DNA from: Aequorivita vladivostokensis
GTDB lineage: Bacteria; Bacteroidota; Bacteroidia; Flavobacteriales; Flavobacteriaceae
Assembly: GCF_000952855.1 (NCBI RefSeq)
Contig: NZ_JSVU01000013.1
Location: 1 to 41,889 of the forward strand
DNA length: 41,889 bases
Direction of reading: 5' to 3'
Every line of letters starts with the position of its first letter. Position 1 is the stretch's first letter. Shown here piece by piece: positions 8,566 to 19,528 of the stretch. Made by a program: the position numbers and the translations under genes. A model generated the notes under the pieces. The model was not told the DNA's origin. It saw only the letters and a program-made list of their open reading frames with translations, and made no database searches.

Positions 8566-8870
8566 TGGAAGTTTTTCTTTCCGAACTGGCCGCAACACAA
8601 TTGGAGGAGCTATCCAAATATTTGTTGGCTAAATGGGGTTATAAAGTCAAAAATGATTTTTTGGCAAAACTTACCAAAAAGATTTCACAAATTGAATTGC
8701 AGTCCGAAAGTTACCCAAAATCAAACGAACTTGGTGGGATTTACAAGTGTGTGGTAACAAAACAAAATACATTTTATTACCGAATAAATTTCCAAACTGA
8801 AGAAATTGAAATTATTACCTTCTTCGATACCAGACAAGACCCTGAACGGCTTAAAAAGCAAATAGAATAA
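8565..8870 (+). CDS. RelE/ParE family toxin
   Basis: A 101-residue protein of the RelE/ParE superfamily. It has the family layout: an N-terminal strand (MEVFLSELAATQLEEL), two helices with YLLAKWGYKVKNDFLAKLTKK, then the beta sheet with YKCVVTKQNTFYYRIN and IEIITFFDTRQDPERL at the C-terminus. The arginine in YYRI and the FFDTRQDP motif are characteristic. RelE members cut mRNA on the ribosome and ParE members poison gyrase; the sequence alone does not decide between them, though the DTRQDP ending is common in Bacteroidota members annotated as RelE/ParE. It forms a two-gene operon with the preceding antitoxin gene. Confidence 0.88.
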   Translation: MEVFLSELAATQLEELSKYLLAKWGYKVKNDFLAKLTKKISQIELQSESYPKSNELGGIYKCVVTKQNTFYYRINFQTEEIEIITFFDTRQDPERLKKQIE

Positions 8871-8953
8871 TCGTGCCTTCGAAGTAAAAAAACCCTGTTG
8901 AAAACCCTTAAAAAAATTCTTCACAACCCTTTAACCAACTTATATATTTAAAG

Positions 8954-8961
8954 TATTTTTG
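8954..8961 (+). promoter_or_regulatory. -7 promoter element for guaA, implying a leaderless mRNA
   Basis: TATTTTTG ends only 3 nt before the guaA ATG at 8965. With the usual spacing the transcript would begin at or next to the start codon. Confidence 0.5.
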
Positions 8962-8964
8962 CCT

Positions 8965-10494
8965 ATGCAAAACAACGTCCTCATTTTAGATTTTGGTTCG
9001 CAGTACACCCAACTTATCGCCAGACGCGTGCGGGAACTGAACATTTACTGCGAAATTCACCCTTACCATCATATTCCGGAAAGCCTTGACCCGTTTAAGG
9101 CCGTAATCCTTTCGGGCAGTCCGTTTTCCGTTCGCGCGGAAGATGCGCCCCACCCAGACCTTTCAAAGATTCGCGGCCACAAACCCCTTTTGGCGGTCTG
9201 TTATGGCGCACAGTATTTGGCACATTTCAACGGCGGAAGTGTAGAACCATCAAACATACGCGAGTACGGAAGGGCGAAACTATCCATGATAAAATCGGGC
9301 GAGGCATTTTTTAAGGATATTCCCGAAAATACAAACGTCTGGATGAGCCATAGCGACACCATTGCACAACTTCCCGAAAACGGAGTGCGTTTGGCGAGCA
9401 CGGTTGATGTTTTGAACGCTGCCTATAGAATTGAAGGCGAGGAAACGTATGCCATACAATTTCATCCGGAAGTATATCACACCACCCACGGCAAGCAATT
9501 GCTTGAAAATTTCCTTGTAAATATTGCCGAAGTGCCACAAACTTGGACGCCCGCAGCATTTGTGGAAACAACTGTTGAAACTTTAAAAGAGCAGATTGGC
9601 GACGGAAAGGTAGTACTTGGTTTAAGTGGCGGCGTAGATTCTACGGTTGCGGCAATTCTTTTGAACAAAGCCATCGGCAAAAACCTATTCTGTATTTTCG
9701 TAAATAACGGTTTGCTCCGTAAAAACGAATTTGAAAACGTGCTGCACCAATATAAGGATATGGGGTTGAACGTAAAAGGTGTGGATGCTTCGGAACGTTT
9801 TTTGGAAGCATTGAAAAACGAGAGCGACCCAGAACGAAAACGAAAAGCCATAGGCAACGCCTTTATCGAAGTTTTTGATGACGAGGCACATCAGTTGACT
9901 GGTGTGGATTGGTTGGCGCAAGGAACAATTTATCCCGATGTTATTGAAAGCGTTTCGGTAAATGGCCCTTCGGTTACCATAAAAAGCCATCACAACGTAG
10001 GTGGTTTGCCAGATTTTATGAAGCTGAAAGTAGTAGAACCTTTGCGCATGCTTTTTAAGGATGAAGTGAGACGCGTTGGAAAGGAAATGGGCATAGACCT
10101 CGAATTGTTGGGCAGGCACCCTTTCCCGGGACCAGGTTTGGCAATTCGGATTTTGGGCGATATTACGGCCGAAAAAGTTCGTATATTACAAGAGGTTGAC
10201 GCAATCTTTATCAACGGCTTGAAAAAGTGGGAACTTTACGATAAAGTGTGGCAGGCGGGCGCAATTTTACTTCCTGTGAATAGCGTTGGCGTAATGGGCG
10301 ACGAGCGTACTTACGAAAAAGTAGTTGCTTTACGCGCCGTTGAATCCACAGATGGAATGACCGCAGATTGGGTAAATCTTCCCTATGAATTTTTACAGGA
10401 AGTGAGCAACCATATAATAAACCGCGTGAAAGGCGTTAATAGAGTAGTCTATGACATCAGCTCAAAACCGCCCGCGACCATTGAGTGGGAATAA
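8965..10494 (+). CDS. guaA: GMP synthase (glutamine-hydrolysing)
   Basis: GuaA converts XMP, ATP and glutamine to GMP in purine synthesis. The 509-residue protein has all three parts: an N-terminal class I amidotransferase with nucleophile Cys79 in [12 protein letters not shown] and the His/Glu pair in [10 protein letters not shown]; an ATP-pyrophosphatase domain with the PP-loop [10 protein letters not shown] (about residues 217-226); and the C-terminal dimerisation domain with [16 protein letters not shown] and the terminal KPPATIEWE that closes nearly every GuaA. ATG 8965 ([17 protein letters not shown]) is used rather than the in-frame TTG two codons upstream. The LysM lipoprotein gene begins 18 bp downstream, suggesting cotranscription. 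Confidence 0.97.
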   Translation: MQNNVLILDFGSQYTQLIARRVRELNIYCEIHPYHHIPESLDPFKAVILSGSPFSVRAEDAPHPDLSKIRGHKPLLAVCYGAQYLAHFNGGSVEPSNIREYGRAKLSMIKSGEAFFKDIPENTNVWMSHSDTIAQLPENGVRLASTVDVLNAAYRIEGEETYAIQFHPEVYHTTHGKQLLENFLVNIAEVPQTWTPAAFVETTVETLKEQIGDGKVVLGLSGGVDSTVAAILLNKAIGKNLFCIFVNNGLLRKNEFENVLHQYKDMGLNVKGVDASERFLEALKNESDPERKRKAIGNAFIEVFDDEAHQLTGVDWLAQGTIYPDVIESVSVNGPSVTIKSHHNVGGLPDFMKLKVVEPLRMLFKDEVRRVGKEMGIDLELLGRHPFPGPGLAIRILGDITAEKVRILQEVDAIFINGLKKWELYDKVWQAGAILLPVNSVGVMGDERTYEKVVALRAVESTDGMTADWVNLPYEFLQEVSNHIINRVKGVNRVVYDISSKPPATIEWE

Positions 10495-10512
10495 CAATAT
10501 GAAATCGAGACT

Positions 10513-12441
10513 ATGTTTGGCAAATCTAAAAAATTGATTATCTCTATGTTGAAGTGTTTAATATACGTTTCGGTGACCTTCCTATTTATGGTTAGCTGTG
10601 GCTCGGCTGCGCAACAACAGTACAAAAGCCACTCGGTACAAAAAGGCGAAACCGTTTACAGCATTGCGAAAAAGTATAATATTTCAGAAGAAACCATTTA
10701 CAATCTTAACCCAGACTCCAGAAATGAGTTGAAGGTAAATAGCGTATTGATTATCCCCTCCAACGAGGCAATCAGCTCTGGAACTAATAAAAACAACTAC
10801 CGCGATCACAGGGTTAAAAAGAAGGAAACCCTCTTCGGAATTGCGCAGCTTTACAACGTAAGCGTTGACGATATCAAGAAGCTAAATAAGGAATTGTACT
10901 CCCGCGGTCTGCGAAAAGGCGAGCGATTGTTGATTCCTGCGGCCTCCAAAAAAGATGAAAATACAACCGTTGGAAATGCCCTGCCCGGCACCCAGAAATA
11001 TACCGTAAAAGCAAAGGAAACAAAATTTGGGATTGCCCGAAAATTCGGCATTTCAATTGCGGAACTGGAAGATTTGAACCCCGATTTGGGCGAAGGCCTT
11101 AAAGTGGGAACAACCTTGATCGTTCCAGACAAAACTGTAATAGAAAATGCTGAAATAGACGAAGAAAATTTTCAGTATTACGAAGTGAAACCCAAGGAAG
11201 GTTTTTACAGGTTAAAAGCAAAATTCGGTCTTTCGGAAGAAGAAATCATTGCGCTTAATCCATATGCAAAAGATGGGCTGAAAGAAGGAATGATCCTAAA
11301 ATTGCCGAAGGATGAAGACGGCATTTCAAAAGAGGATATTTCGGTAATCGATCTGGAAAAAAGAATTGACAACAAAAAAATGAAAACGGTAGCATTGATG
11401 CTCCCTTTTCGATTAATGCGAAGTGCCAGTGACACCACGGGCAACGACCAAGATTTACTGAAACGCGACCCTACCCTTCGCGTAGCTTTGGACTTTTACA
11501 GCGGCGCTTTGATGGCTGCGGAATTCGCAAAGGACCACGGCATTTCCGTGACCCTGAATGTCTATGACACCGAAAAGAGCGATAGCAAGGTGGCCTCCAT
11601 CATTTCAAGAAACGAGTTCAAAAACGTGGACGCAGTGATTGGCCCGTTGCTTCAAAAAAATGTGGAGAAAGCTTCGGATATGCTGAAAGGTGATAAAATC
11701 CCGGTCTTTTCACCCTTGAGCAACAGGGAAATGGCTATGAACGACAATCTTTTCCAAACCCTTCCCACCGATGCCGTGCTACAGAAAACGATAATCCGTT
11801 ACATAAAAGAGCATAGTGCCGGAAAGAATGTCATCATTATTTCCGACTCCAAAAGAGCCACTCAAAGGGAGATGATTCAAACCGCAATTCCATCAGCCAA
11901 AACCGTATCGCCCCGTGGCGGCGGATATATTCAGGCCAGCGATATAACTGCGGTAGCCTCACAGGGAATGGAAAACTGGGTAATCCTTGAATCCCAAAAT
12001 CCGGTGTTGGTAAGCAGTGCCGTAAACGTGCTTTCCGCCATGCCGAATAATTACAAAATTCGCCTATTCACTTTGCAAAAAAACGACGCTTATGAATGGC
12101 ACGAGGTTTCCAGTATGCGCCTGGCAAAACTGAACTTCACTTTCCCTTCGGTGAACAAAAACATTGATGAAGAAGACCGCAATCCGTTCTTGATAAGTTA
12201 CAAAAACAAGTACGGTGTGCTTCCGAACCGCTACGCAATCCGGGGCTTTGACGTAACCTATGATGTCTTGCTGCGATTGGCTGCCGAAAAAGATATTTAC
12301 GATGCCATTATGCCCGAAAGCGAAACGGTATATATTGAGAACAAATTTCGATATGAAAAATCGAAAACGGAAGGCTACTGCAACGAAGCAGCCTATATTT
12401 TAAAATATAACGACGACCTTAAATTTGAAGTAGTAGAATGA
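10513..12441 (+). CDS. LysM and periplasmic-binding (PBP1-like) lipoprotein
   Basis: A 642-residue envelope protein combining peptidoglycan binding with a ligand-binding-like fold. After a hydrophobic leader with a lipobox-like FMVSC (Cys29) there are four LysM repeats at about 36-82, 95-142, 160-205 and 222-266, each with the pattern V-x-K-x-E-T-x-x-x-I-A and ending in LIIP, LLIP, LIVP or LKLP. From about 290 on (KMKTVALMLPFRL) the protein resembles type I periplasmic binding proteins (DAVIGPLLQKNVEKAS, PVFSPLSN, IRGFDVTYDVLLRLA). Such fusions are typical of Bacteroidota; their ligand is unknown. It sits just behind guaA and overlaps the OsmC gene by 4 bases (ATGA), so the three probably share a transcript. 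An alternative start is ATG 10546. Confidence 0.9.
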   Translation: MFGKSKKLIISMLKCLIYVSVTFLFMVSCGSAAQQQYKSHSVQKGETVYSIAKKYNISEETIYNLNPDSRNELKVNSVLIIPSNEAISSGTNKNNYRDHRVKKKETLFGIAQLYNVSVDDIKKLNKELYSRGLRKGERLLIPAASKKDENTTVGNALPGTQKYTVKAKETKFGIARKFGISIAELEDLNPDLGEGLKVGTTLIVPDKTVIENAEIDEENFQYYEVKPKEGFYRLKAKFGLSEEEIIALNPYAKDGLKEGMILKLPKDEDGISKEDISVIDLEKRIDNKKMKTVALMLPFRLMRSASDTTGNDQDLLKRDPTLRVALDFYSGALMAAEFAKDHGISVTLNVYDTEKSDSKVASIISRNEFKNVDAVIGPLLQKNVEKASDMLKGDKIPVFSPLSNREMAMNDNLFQTLPTDAVLQKTIIRYIKEHSAGKNVIIISDSKRATQREMIQTAIPSAKTVSPRGGGYIQASDITAVASQGMENWVILESQNPVLVSSAVNVLSAMPNNYKIRLFTLQKNDAYEWHEVSSMRLAKLNFTFPSVNKNIDEEDRNPFLISYKNKYGVLPNRYAIRGFDVTYDVLLRLAAEKDIYDAIMPESETVYIENKFRYEKSKTEGYCNEAAYILKYNDDLKFEVVE

Positions 12442-12839
12442 GCACCGCCAAAGTAACCTATCTCGGAAACCTCCGTACCGAAAATAAACATTTAAAATCG
12501 GGCAGTACATTTATAACCGATGCTCCCACGGACAACAACGGAAAGGGCGAAGCCTTTTCTCCCACCGATACTGTGGCCACGGGACTTGCCAACTGCATGA
12601 TTACGGTTATGGGCATAAAGGCCCGCGATATGCAGGTAAATATGGACGGCACCACTGCGCTGGTAACCAAAACGATGGCTGCGGATCCACGCCGTATTTC
12701 AAAAATTGAAGTGGTCCTAAATTTTCCATCGGGCATAGATGAAAAAGCGCGAAAAATATTGGAAAATACCGGCAGGACCTGCCCCGTGCTCTATAGCCTC
12801 CATCCCGATATTGAAAAGGTGATTACCTTTAATTGGTAG
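12438..12839 (+). CDS. OsmC/Ohr family peroxiredoxin-like protein
   Basis: A 133-residue protein of the OsmC superfamily, thiol-dependent enzymes that reduce organic hydroperoxides. Cys53 in TGLANCMITVMG and Cys115 in GRTCPVLYSLHP are the expected peroxidatic and resolving cysteines. GEAFSPTDTVATGLANC is the conserved loop before the first cysteine. The ATGA overlap with the upstream lipoprotein gene indicates translational coupling. The short form with LHPDIEK near the end fits the YhfA-like branch rather than Ohr; substrate unknown. Confidence 0.9.
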   Translation: MSTAKVTYLGNLRTENKHLKSGSTFITDAPTDNNGKGEAFSPTDTVATGLANCMITVMGIKARDMQVNMDGTTALVTKTMAADPRRISKIEVVLNFPSGIDEKARKILENTGRTCPVLYSLHPDIEKVITFNW

Positions 12840-12901
12840 GCTTCTCCAAACCCCTTTCAAAAAAAACTTTAAACAGGTATTGTTTTTGATGTTCTTTAAA
12901 T

Positions 12902-13415
12902 ATGAAACTACTTTTCATTTTTATATTTTCCTTGGTTCTTTTCCCGCAAAATAATCCGGAAAAGATGCTGTGGAATGAAAACCAGAAACTCACGTGGAAA
13001 GATTTCCGCGGAAAACCCGTGCCGAGCGCCAGTTTTGTGGCAAGCACCAATACAGGTATCAGTTTTCAATATTCCTATTCCATCAAAAACGGAGCAGTAA
13101 ACGTGGAATATTCCGTTGAAAGTTTTTTTAATCCCGAAGGTTCGTGGTACATTCCAGAAAGGGTGAACGCCCATATTTTAAGGCATGAACAGGCCCATTT
13201 TGATATTTCGGAACTACACGCCCGCATGCTTCGGAAAAATCTTCACGGAAAAAAGTTCACAAAAAGAATAAAATCTGAAATAGAGGGTATCTACAAACAG
13301 GTAGAACAGAAAAGACGCGCCATGCAAACCAGATTTGACGCCGAAACAGACCATTCCCGGAACGAGGAAAAAGAAGCTTTCTGGCAGCAATACATCGCCA
13401 AACAACTCGCCGATT

Positions 13416-13432
<17 letters not shown>
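12902..13432 (+). CDS. DUF922 family secreted Zn-peptidase-like protein
   Basis: A 176-residue exported protein. The signal peptide MKLLFIFIFSLVLFPQ is followed by the DUF922 domain: LTWKDFRGKPVPSASFVA at about 30-47, a beta region, and HILRHEQAHFDISELHARM with an HExxH-type zinc motif (HEQAH). This makes it a probable metallopeptidase of unknown substrate, a view supported by the motif rather than by experiment. The C-terminus is a charged helix. It overlaps the next gene by 17 bases. Confidence 0.82.
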
Positions 13433-15448
<2,016 letters not shown>

Positions 15449-15547
15449 GACAATTTGGCGCAATAAAAGAAAAGGCGGGATTATTGCCCTGCCAGATAAA
15501 ATTAATGATAATATGCTTTTGATTAATTTCAAAAGAAGAAATAAAAG

Positions 15548-17434
15548 ATGGAACAAAAGAAATTCGACTTTAACTCACTTATTGGTTTTTTATTAATCGG
15601 CGGTATCCTAATCTGGATGTTGTACCTCAACAAACCTACCGAGGAAGAAATCCAGGCGGAAAAAGCCAAGACCGAAGCCGCTGCAAAACAAGAGGCAGAA
15701 GCTGCCAAACCCACAGATGAAGTTACACTTGCGCAGGCAACTTCAGATACAATGAGTGCTGTGAAACAGGGTGATTCCCTCGCTTTTGAACAGTTAAAGA
15801 ACAAGCTCGGTTCTTTTGCGTATTCTGAAACGCTTCCTTCGGCAACCGATGCCACAACGGTTTTGGAGAACGATGTGCTTTATTTGGAAATAAGCAATAA
15901 AGGCGGATACATTACGGAAGCGCTTTTGAAAAATTTCACCAAATATGACTCCGTTCCAGTGTATTTGATAAAGGATGGAACCGCTTCCTTAAATCTTCAG
16001 TTTACGTCAGAAAATCGAACGCTAAACTCACAAGACCTTTATTTTGAACCTACCTTGAGCAAAAATGGCGAAGACCAAGTGCTCTCCATGAAGCTCAAAA
16101 CCTCAGAAAACGGGTTTATTGAATACCGTTATACCCTGCATCCGGGTGAATATATGATGGATTTCAGCATCAACAGCCAGGGCTTGGACGGCATTATCAA
16201 TACTTCGCAGCCGATGTATCTGGACTGGCAGTTAAAGGGCTATCGTCACGCCAAGAGTATTTCATACGAAAATCGTTATTCGCGTTTAACCTATGAATAC
16301 GATGACGAAAAACACTCAAAACTTTCCCCTTCGGGCGAAGATGATGAACTGGAGAAGGACGTAACCTGGATGAATTTCCGTCAGCATTTCTTCAGCTCCA
16401 TGCTACTTACCGATACTCCTTTCAAGGAAGTGAAATTGACTTCCGTTGATTTGGTGAAAGACGAAGAGGTAGATACTACCTTCACCAAACAATACGGAGC
16501 AAAGATGCTTTTGGAACCAAAAAATGGGGCGTTGTCGTATAATATGAATATGTACTACGGCCCATCCGATTATCAAATTTTCAAAAAATACGGCCGCAAT
16601 CTGGACGAAGCCATGCCGCTGGGCTGGGGTATTTTTGGGGTGATAAACAAATACATTATCATTCCGTTATTCGGCTTTTTAACCGATTTTCTGCCCGCGG
16701 GAATAGCCATCATCGTTTTGACGATTCTTATAAAACTTATGCTTTCGCCAGTGCAGTACAAACAGTATTTGGCACAGGCGAAGATGAAAGTGCTGAAACC
16801 CGAACTCGACGAGATAAAGGAAAAGTATAAAGGTAACAGCTTAAAAATCCAACAGGAAACCATGAAGCTGCAAAACTCCGCCGGCGCCAGCCCGCTGAAG
16901 GGTTGTTTGCCAGCTTTGTTGCAAATTCCGGTGTTTTATGCGCTGTTTACGTTTTTCCCCTCGGCTTTTGATTTGCGGCAGAAAAGTTTCCTTTGGGCAG
17001 ATGACCTTTCCAGCTATGATACCATTGCAGAATTGCCGTTCCACATTCCATTTTATGGAGACCACGTGAGTCTCTTCCCTATTTTGGCCTCTATCGCCAT
17101 CTTTGTTTATATGATGATGACCATGGGCGCAAACATGCAGCAACAGCAGCAGCCGGGAATGCCGAACATGAAATTCCTTATGTACCTTTCTCCATTGTTT
17201 ATGTTGGTATTCTTCAACAACTATGCGAGTGGGCTTTCGCTGTATTACTTCGTTTCAAACTTGATTACCATTGGCATTATGCTCGTAATCAAAAACTTCA
17301 TTATTGATGAAGACAAAGTACACGCAAAAATTCAGGTGAAAAAGGCCACGCCAAAGAAACAAAACAAGTTTCAGCGCAAAATGGCCGAGATGATGGAACA
17401 GGCCGAGCAACAGAAAAAAGCCGGAAAACGTTAG
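15548..17434 (+). CDS. yidC: Membrane protein insertase YidC
   Basis: YidC inserts and folds inner-membrane proteins, alone or with the Sec translocon. The 628-residue protein has an N-terminal membrane anchor (about 11-26, IGFLLIGGILIWMLYL), a large periplasmic domain (about 60-350) containing the YRYTLHPGEYMMDFSI strand region, and the conserved C-terminal 60-kDa inner-membrane-protein domain from about 360, with helices at IAIIVLTILIKLMLSPVQY, GCLPALLQIPVFYALFTFF and LYYFVSNLITIGIMLVIK. The positively charged C-terminal tail (KKATPKKQNKFQRK) may contact ribosomes. It lies behind pyrG, with no obvious terminator between. Confidence 0.96.
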   Translation: MEQKKFDFNSLIGFLLIGGILIWMLYLNKPTEEEIQAEKAKTEAAAKQEAEAAKPTDEVTLAQATSDTMSAVKQGDSLAFEQLKNKLGSFAYSETLPSATDATTVLENDVLYLEISNKGGYITEALLKNFTKYDSVPVYLIKDGTASLNLQFTSENRTLNSQDLYFEPTLSKNGEDQVLSMKLKTSENGFIEYRYTLHPGEYMMDFSINSQGLDGIINTSQPMYLDWQLKGYRHAKSISYENRYSRLTYEYDDEKHSKLSPSGEDDELEKDVTWMNFRQHFFSSMLLTDTPFKEVKLTSVDLVKDEEVDTTFTKQYGAKMLLEPKNGALSYNMNMYYGPSDYQIFKKYGRNLDEAMPLGWGIFGVINKYIIIPLFGFLTDFLPAGIAIIVLTILIKLMLSPVQYKQYLAQAKMKVLKPELDEIKEKYKGNSLKIQQETMKLQNSAGASPLKGCLPALLQIPVFYALFTFFPSAFDLRQKSFLWADDLSSYDTIAELPFHIPFYGDHVSLFPILASIAIFVYMMMTMGANMQQQQQPGMPNMKFLMYLSPLFMLVFFNNYASGLSLYYFVSNLITIGIMLVIKNFIIDEDKVHAKIQVKKATPKKQNKFQRKMAEMMEQAEQQKKAGKR

Positions 17435-17506
17435 ATTTTTCTTTAGATTTAAAATGTTTGAAAATAGATTTTAGATTTAAGCGTTTGCTTTTTAAGTAAA
17501 TGAACA

Positions 17507-18196
17507 ATGAAAAAAATTGCTTTAACTTTCTTCTTCGGAATTGTACTCTGCTCCCAAGTTTCCTTTTCACAAAGCGAAATAAACCAAATGGACGCACAGG
17601 GAAAACGCCACGGCCTTTGGAAAAAAACCTTTGAAGGCACCGATCAGCTTCGCTATGAGGGAACTTTTGAACACGGAAAGGAAGTGGGCGAATTCAAGTT
17701 TTATTGTGAAGATTGCAAAAGCCAGCCGATGGTCATTAAAAACTTCACGGGGAAAGACGATATCGTCGAGGTAAAATATTTCACCGTAAAGGGAAAACTA
17801 GTAAGTGAAGGAAAAATGCAGGGCAAGGACCGCATTGGCGAATGGGTCTATTACCACGAAAAGTCCAACAATGTTATGACGCGCGAGCAGTATAATGACG
17901 GAAAATTGGACGGTAAAGTAATTACTTATTATCCCAACGGAAAAATTACCCAAGAAACCACATATAAAAACGGGATAAAGGAAGGTGAGGACAATTATTA
18001 TTCTCCTGACGGAATTCTATTGAAAAAGTTACTATACACAAACGACCAACTTCAGGGCACCGCCACATATTATGATGCTTATGGCAATGTAATAATTGAA
18101 GGTTTTTATAAAGAAGGAAAAAAGCACGGACTCTGGAAATACTACAAGGATGGGAAAGTGATTTTGGAGGAAACCTATCCAAAAGCTGATAAATAA
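17507..18196 (+). CDS. MORN-repeat (YwqK-like) secreted protein
   Basis: A 229-residue protein with a signal peptide (MKKIALTFFFGIVLCSQVSFSQ) and a series of MORN-type repeats: GKRHGLWKKTFEG, LRYEGTFEHGKEVGEFKFY, GRIGEWVYYHE-like, DGKLDGKVITYYPNGK, NGIKEGEDNYYSPDG, GYYKEGKKHGLWKYY-like. Databases often label such proteins toxin-antitoxin YwqK family antitoxin, but nothing nearby looks like a partner toxin, and the export signal points to the periplasm or surface. Function unknown. A short TAGATTT heptamer run lies just upstream (about 17470-17485). Confidence 0.85.
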   Translation: MKKIALTFFFGIVLCSQVSFSQSEINQMDAQGKRHGLWKKTFEGTDQLRYEGTFEHGKEVGEFKFYCEDCKSQPMVIKNFTGKDDIVEVKYFTVKGKLVSEGKMQGKDRIGEWVYYHEKSNNVMTREQYNDGKLDGKVITYYPNGKITQETTYKNGIKEGEDNYYSPDGILLKKLLYTNDQLQGTATYYDAYGNVIIEGFYKEGKKHGLWKYYKDGKVILEETYPKADK

Positions 18197-18208
18197 TTTT
18201 TTTTAATC

Positions 18209-18290
18209 CCAAATTCCAAAGCAGCACCTTCAGATTTATTTGAGTTTTGCCGTTTTATGATTTCGTTATAATTAGGAGTTTGGAATTTGG
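18209..18290. repeat. 12-bp inverted repeat flanking the mnmA upstream region
   Basis: CCAAATTCCAAA (18209-18220) is the exact reverse complement of TTTGGAATTTGG (18279-18290), 58 bp apart. Each arm is nearly two 7-nt units. The right arm overlaps the expected -33 position of the mnmA promoter (TTTG about 21 nt before the -7 element). Confidence 0.7.
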
Positions 18291-18303
18291 TGCTTTCAAG
18301 CCG

Positions 18304-18311
18304 TATCTTTG
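18304..18311 (+). promoter_or_regulatory. -7 promoter element for mnmA
   Basis: TATCTTTG, the best form of TAnnTTTG, 17 nt before the ATG, with TTTG at 18279-18282 as plausible -33 element. Confidence 0.7.
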
Positions 18312-18328
18312 CACACATTTAAATAATC

Positions 18329-19519
18329 ATGAAAAAACGAGTAGTTGTCGGTCTTAGCGGAGGCGTTGACTCCAGCGTTGCAGCCTATCTTTTAAAAGAG
18401 CAGGGCTACGACGTTATTGGGCTATTTATGAAGAATTGGCACGACGACTCCGTAACTATTTCCGATGAATGCCCGTGGCTTGAGGACAGCAACGACGCAA
18501 TGCTCGTGGCAGAAAAACTGGGCATTCCCTTTCAAACGGTCGATTTAAGCGAGGAATACAAAGAACGCATCGTTGACTATATGTTCCGCGAATATCAAAT
18601 GGGCCGCACCCCAAACCCAGATGTACTGTGCAATCGCGAAATAAAGTTTGACGTTTTTATGAAAATCGCCCTCGGGCTGGGAGCAGATTTTGTGGCAACG
18701 GGGCATTATTGCCGTAAAGGCACCATTGAAAAAAATGGAAAAAAAATATATCAATTGCTCGCCGGAAAAGATCCAAACAAAGACCAATCGTATTTTCTAT
18801 GCCAACTTTCGCAGGAGCAACTTTCCAAAATCCTCTTTCCAATTGGGGAATTGTTGAAACCGGAGGTTCGAAAGATTGCTTCGGAACAAAATTTAATAAC
18901 CGCCGAAAAACGCGATTCGCAAGGATTGTGCTTTATTGGGAAGGTAAGGCTGCCCGAATTTCTTCAACAGCAACTGGCCCCGAAAGATGGAGCCATTGTG
19001 GAAATTCCTTCAGATTTTGCAAATTACGGGGAAACGATTCCGGATTTCAATTCAAAAGAAGAAGAATTGCAATACCTCTCAACAAAACATACCTACGCCA
19101 TAACGGACGGCAAACAGGTGGGCGTTCACCCCGGCGCGCATTATTTTACAAACGGGCAACGCAAAGGATTGGCCGTGGGAGGCACCAAGGAACCGCTATT
19201 TGTGATCGCCACAGACGTGGAAAAAAATGTAATTTACACGGGACAGGGCAAAGACCACCCGGGTTTGTACCGTCGTGGACTTTATGTGAAGAAGGAAGAA
19301 ATCCATTGGATACGTGAAGATTTAGAAATATCGGAAGATGAAACTTTGGAAGTCATGGCTCGCATCCGCTATCGCCAGCCTTTAGAAAAAGCAACACTGT
19401 ACCGAACAGTTTCTGGACTTTATGTTATATTTGACAACCCACAATCCGCCATTACCGAAGGGCAATTTGTAGCTTGGTATGACGGTCCCGAATTATTGGG
19501 AAGCGGTGTAATCTCTTAA
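18329..19519 (+). CDS. mnmA: tRNA-specific 2-thiouridylase MnmA
   Basis: MnmA puts sulfur on U34 of the Lys, Glu and Gln tRNAs, which improves decoding. The 396-residue protein starts with the PP-loop motif [17 protein letters not shown] that adenylates the uridine. The nucleophilic cysteine lies in [12 protein letters not shown] (about residue 100) and the persulfide cysteine in [11 protein letters not shown] (about residue 198). [14 protein letters not shown] and the C-terminal beta-barrel with ARIRYRQP are also typical. The promoter is directly upstream; the S8 peptidase gene starts 10 bp after the stop, so readthrough is likely. Confidence 0.96.
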   Translation: MKKRVVVGLSGGVDSSVAAYLLKEQGYDVIGLFMKNWHDDSVTISDECPWLEDSNDAMLVAEKLGIPFQTVDLSEEYKERIVDYMFREYQMGRTPNPDVLCNREIKFDVFMKIALGLGADFVATGHYCRKGTIEKNGKKIYQLLAGKDPNKDQSYFLCQLSQEQLSKILFPIGELLKPEVRKIASEQNLITAEKRDSQGLCFIGKVRLPEFLQQQLAPKDGAIVEIPSDFANYGETIPDFNSKEEELQYLSTKHTYAITDGKQVGVHPGAHYFTNGQRKGLAVGGTKEPLFVIATDVEKNVIYTGQGKDHPGLYRRGLYVKKEEIHWIREDLEISEDETLEVMARIRYRQPLEKATLYRTVSGLYVIFDNPQSAITEGQFVAWYDGPELLGSGVIS

Positions 19520-19528
19520 AAAATCATT

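Noticed and set aside
17507-18196. MORN protein as a true antitoxin
   Set aside because: It has an export signal and no toxin-like neighbour; the database name does not fit the context.
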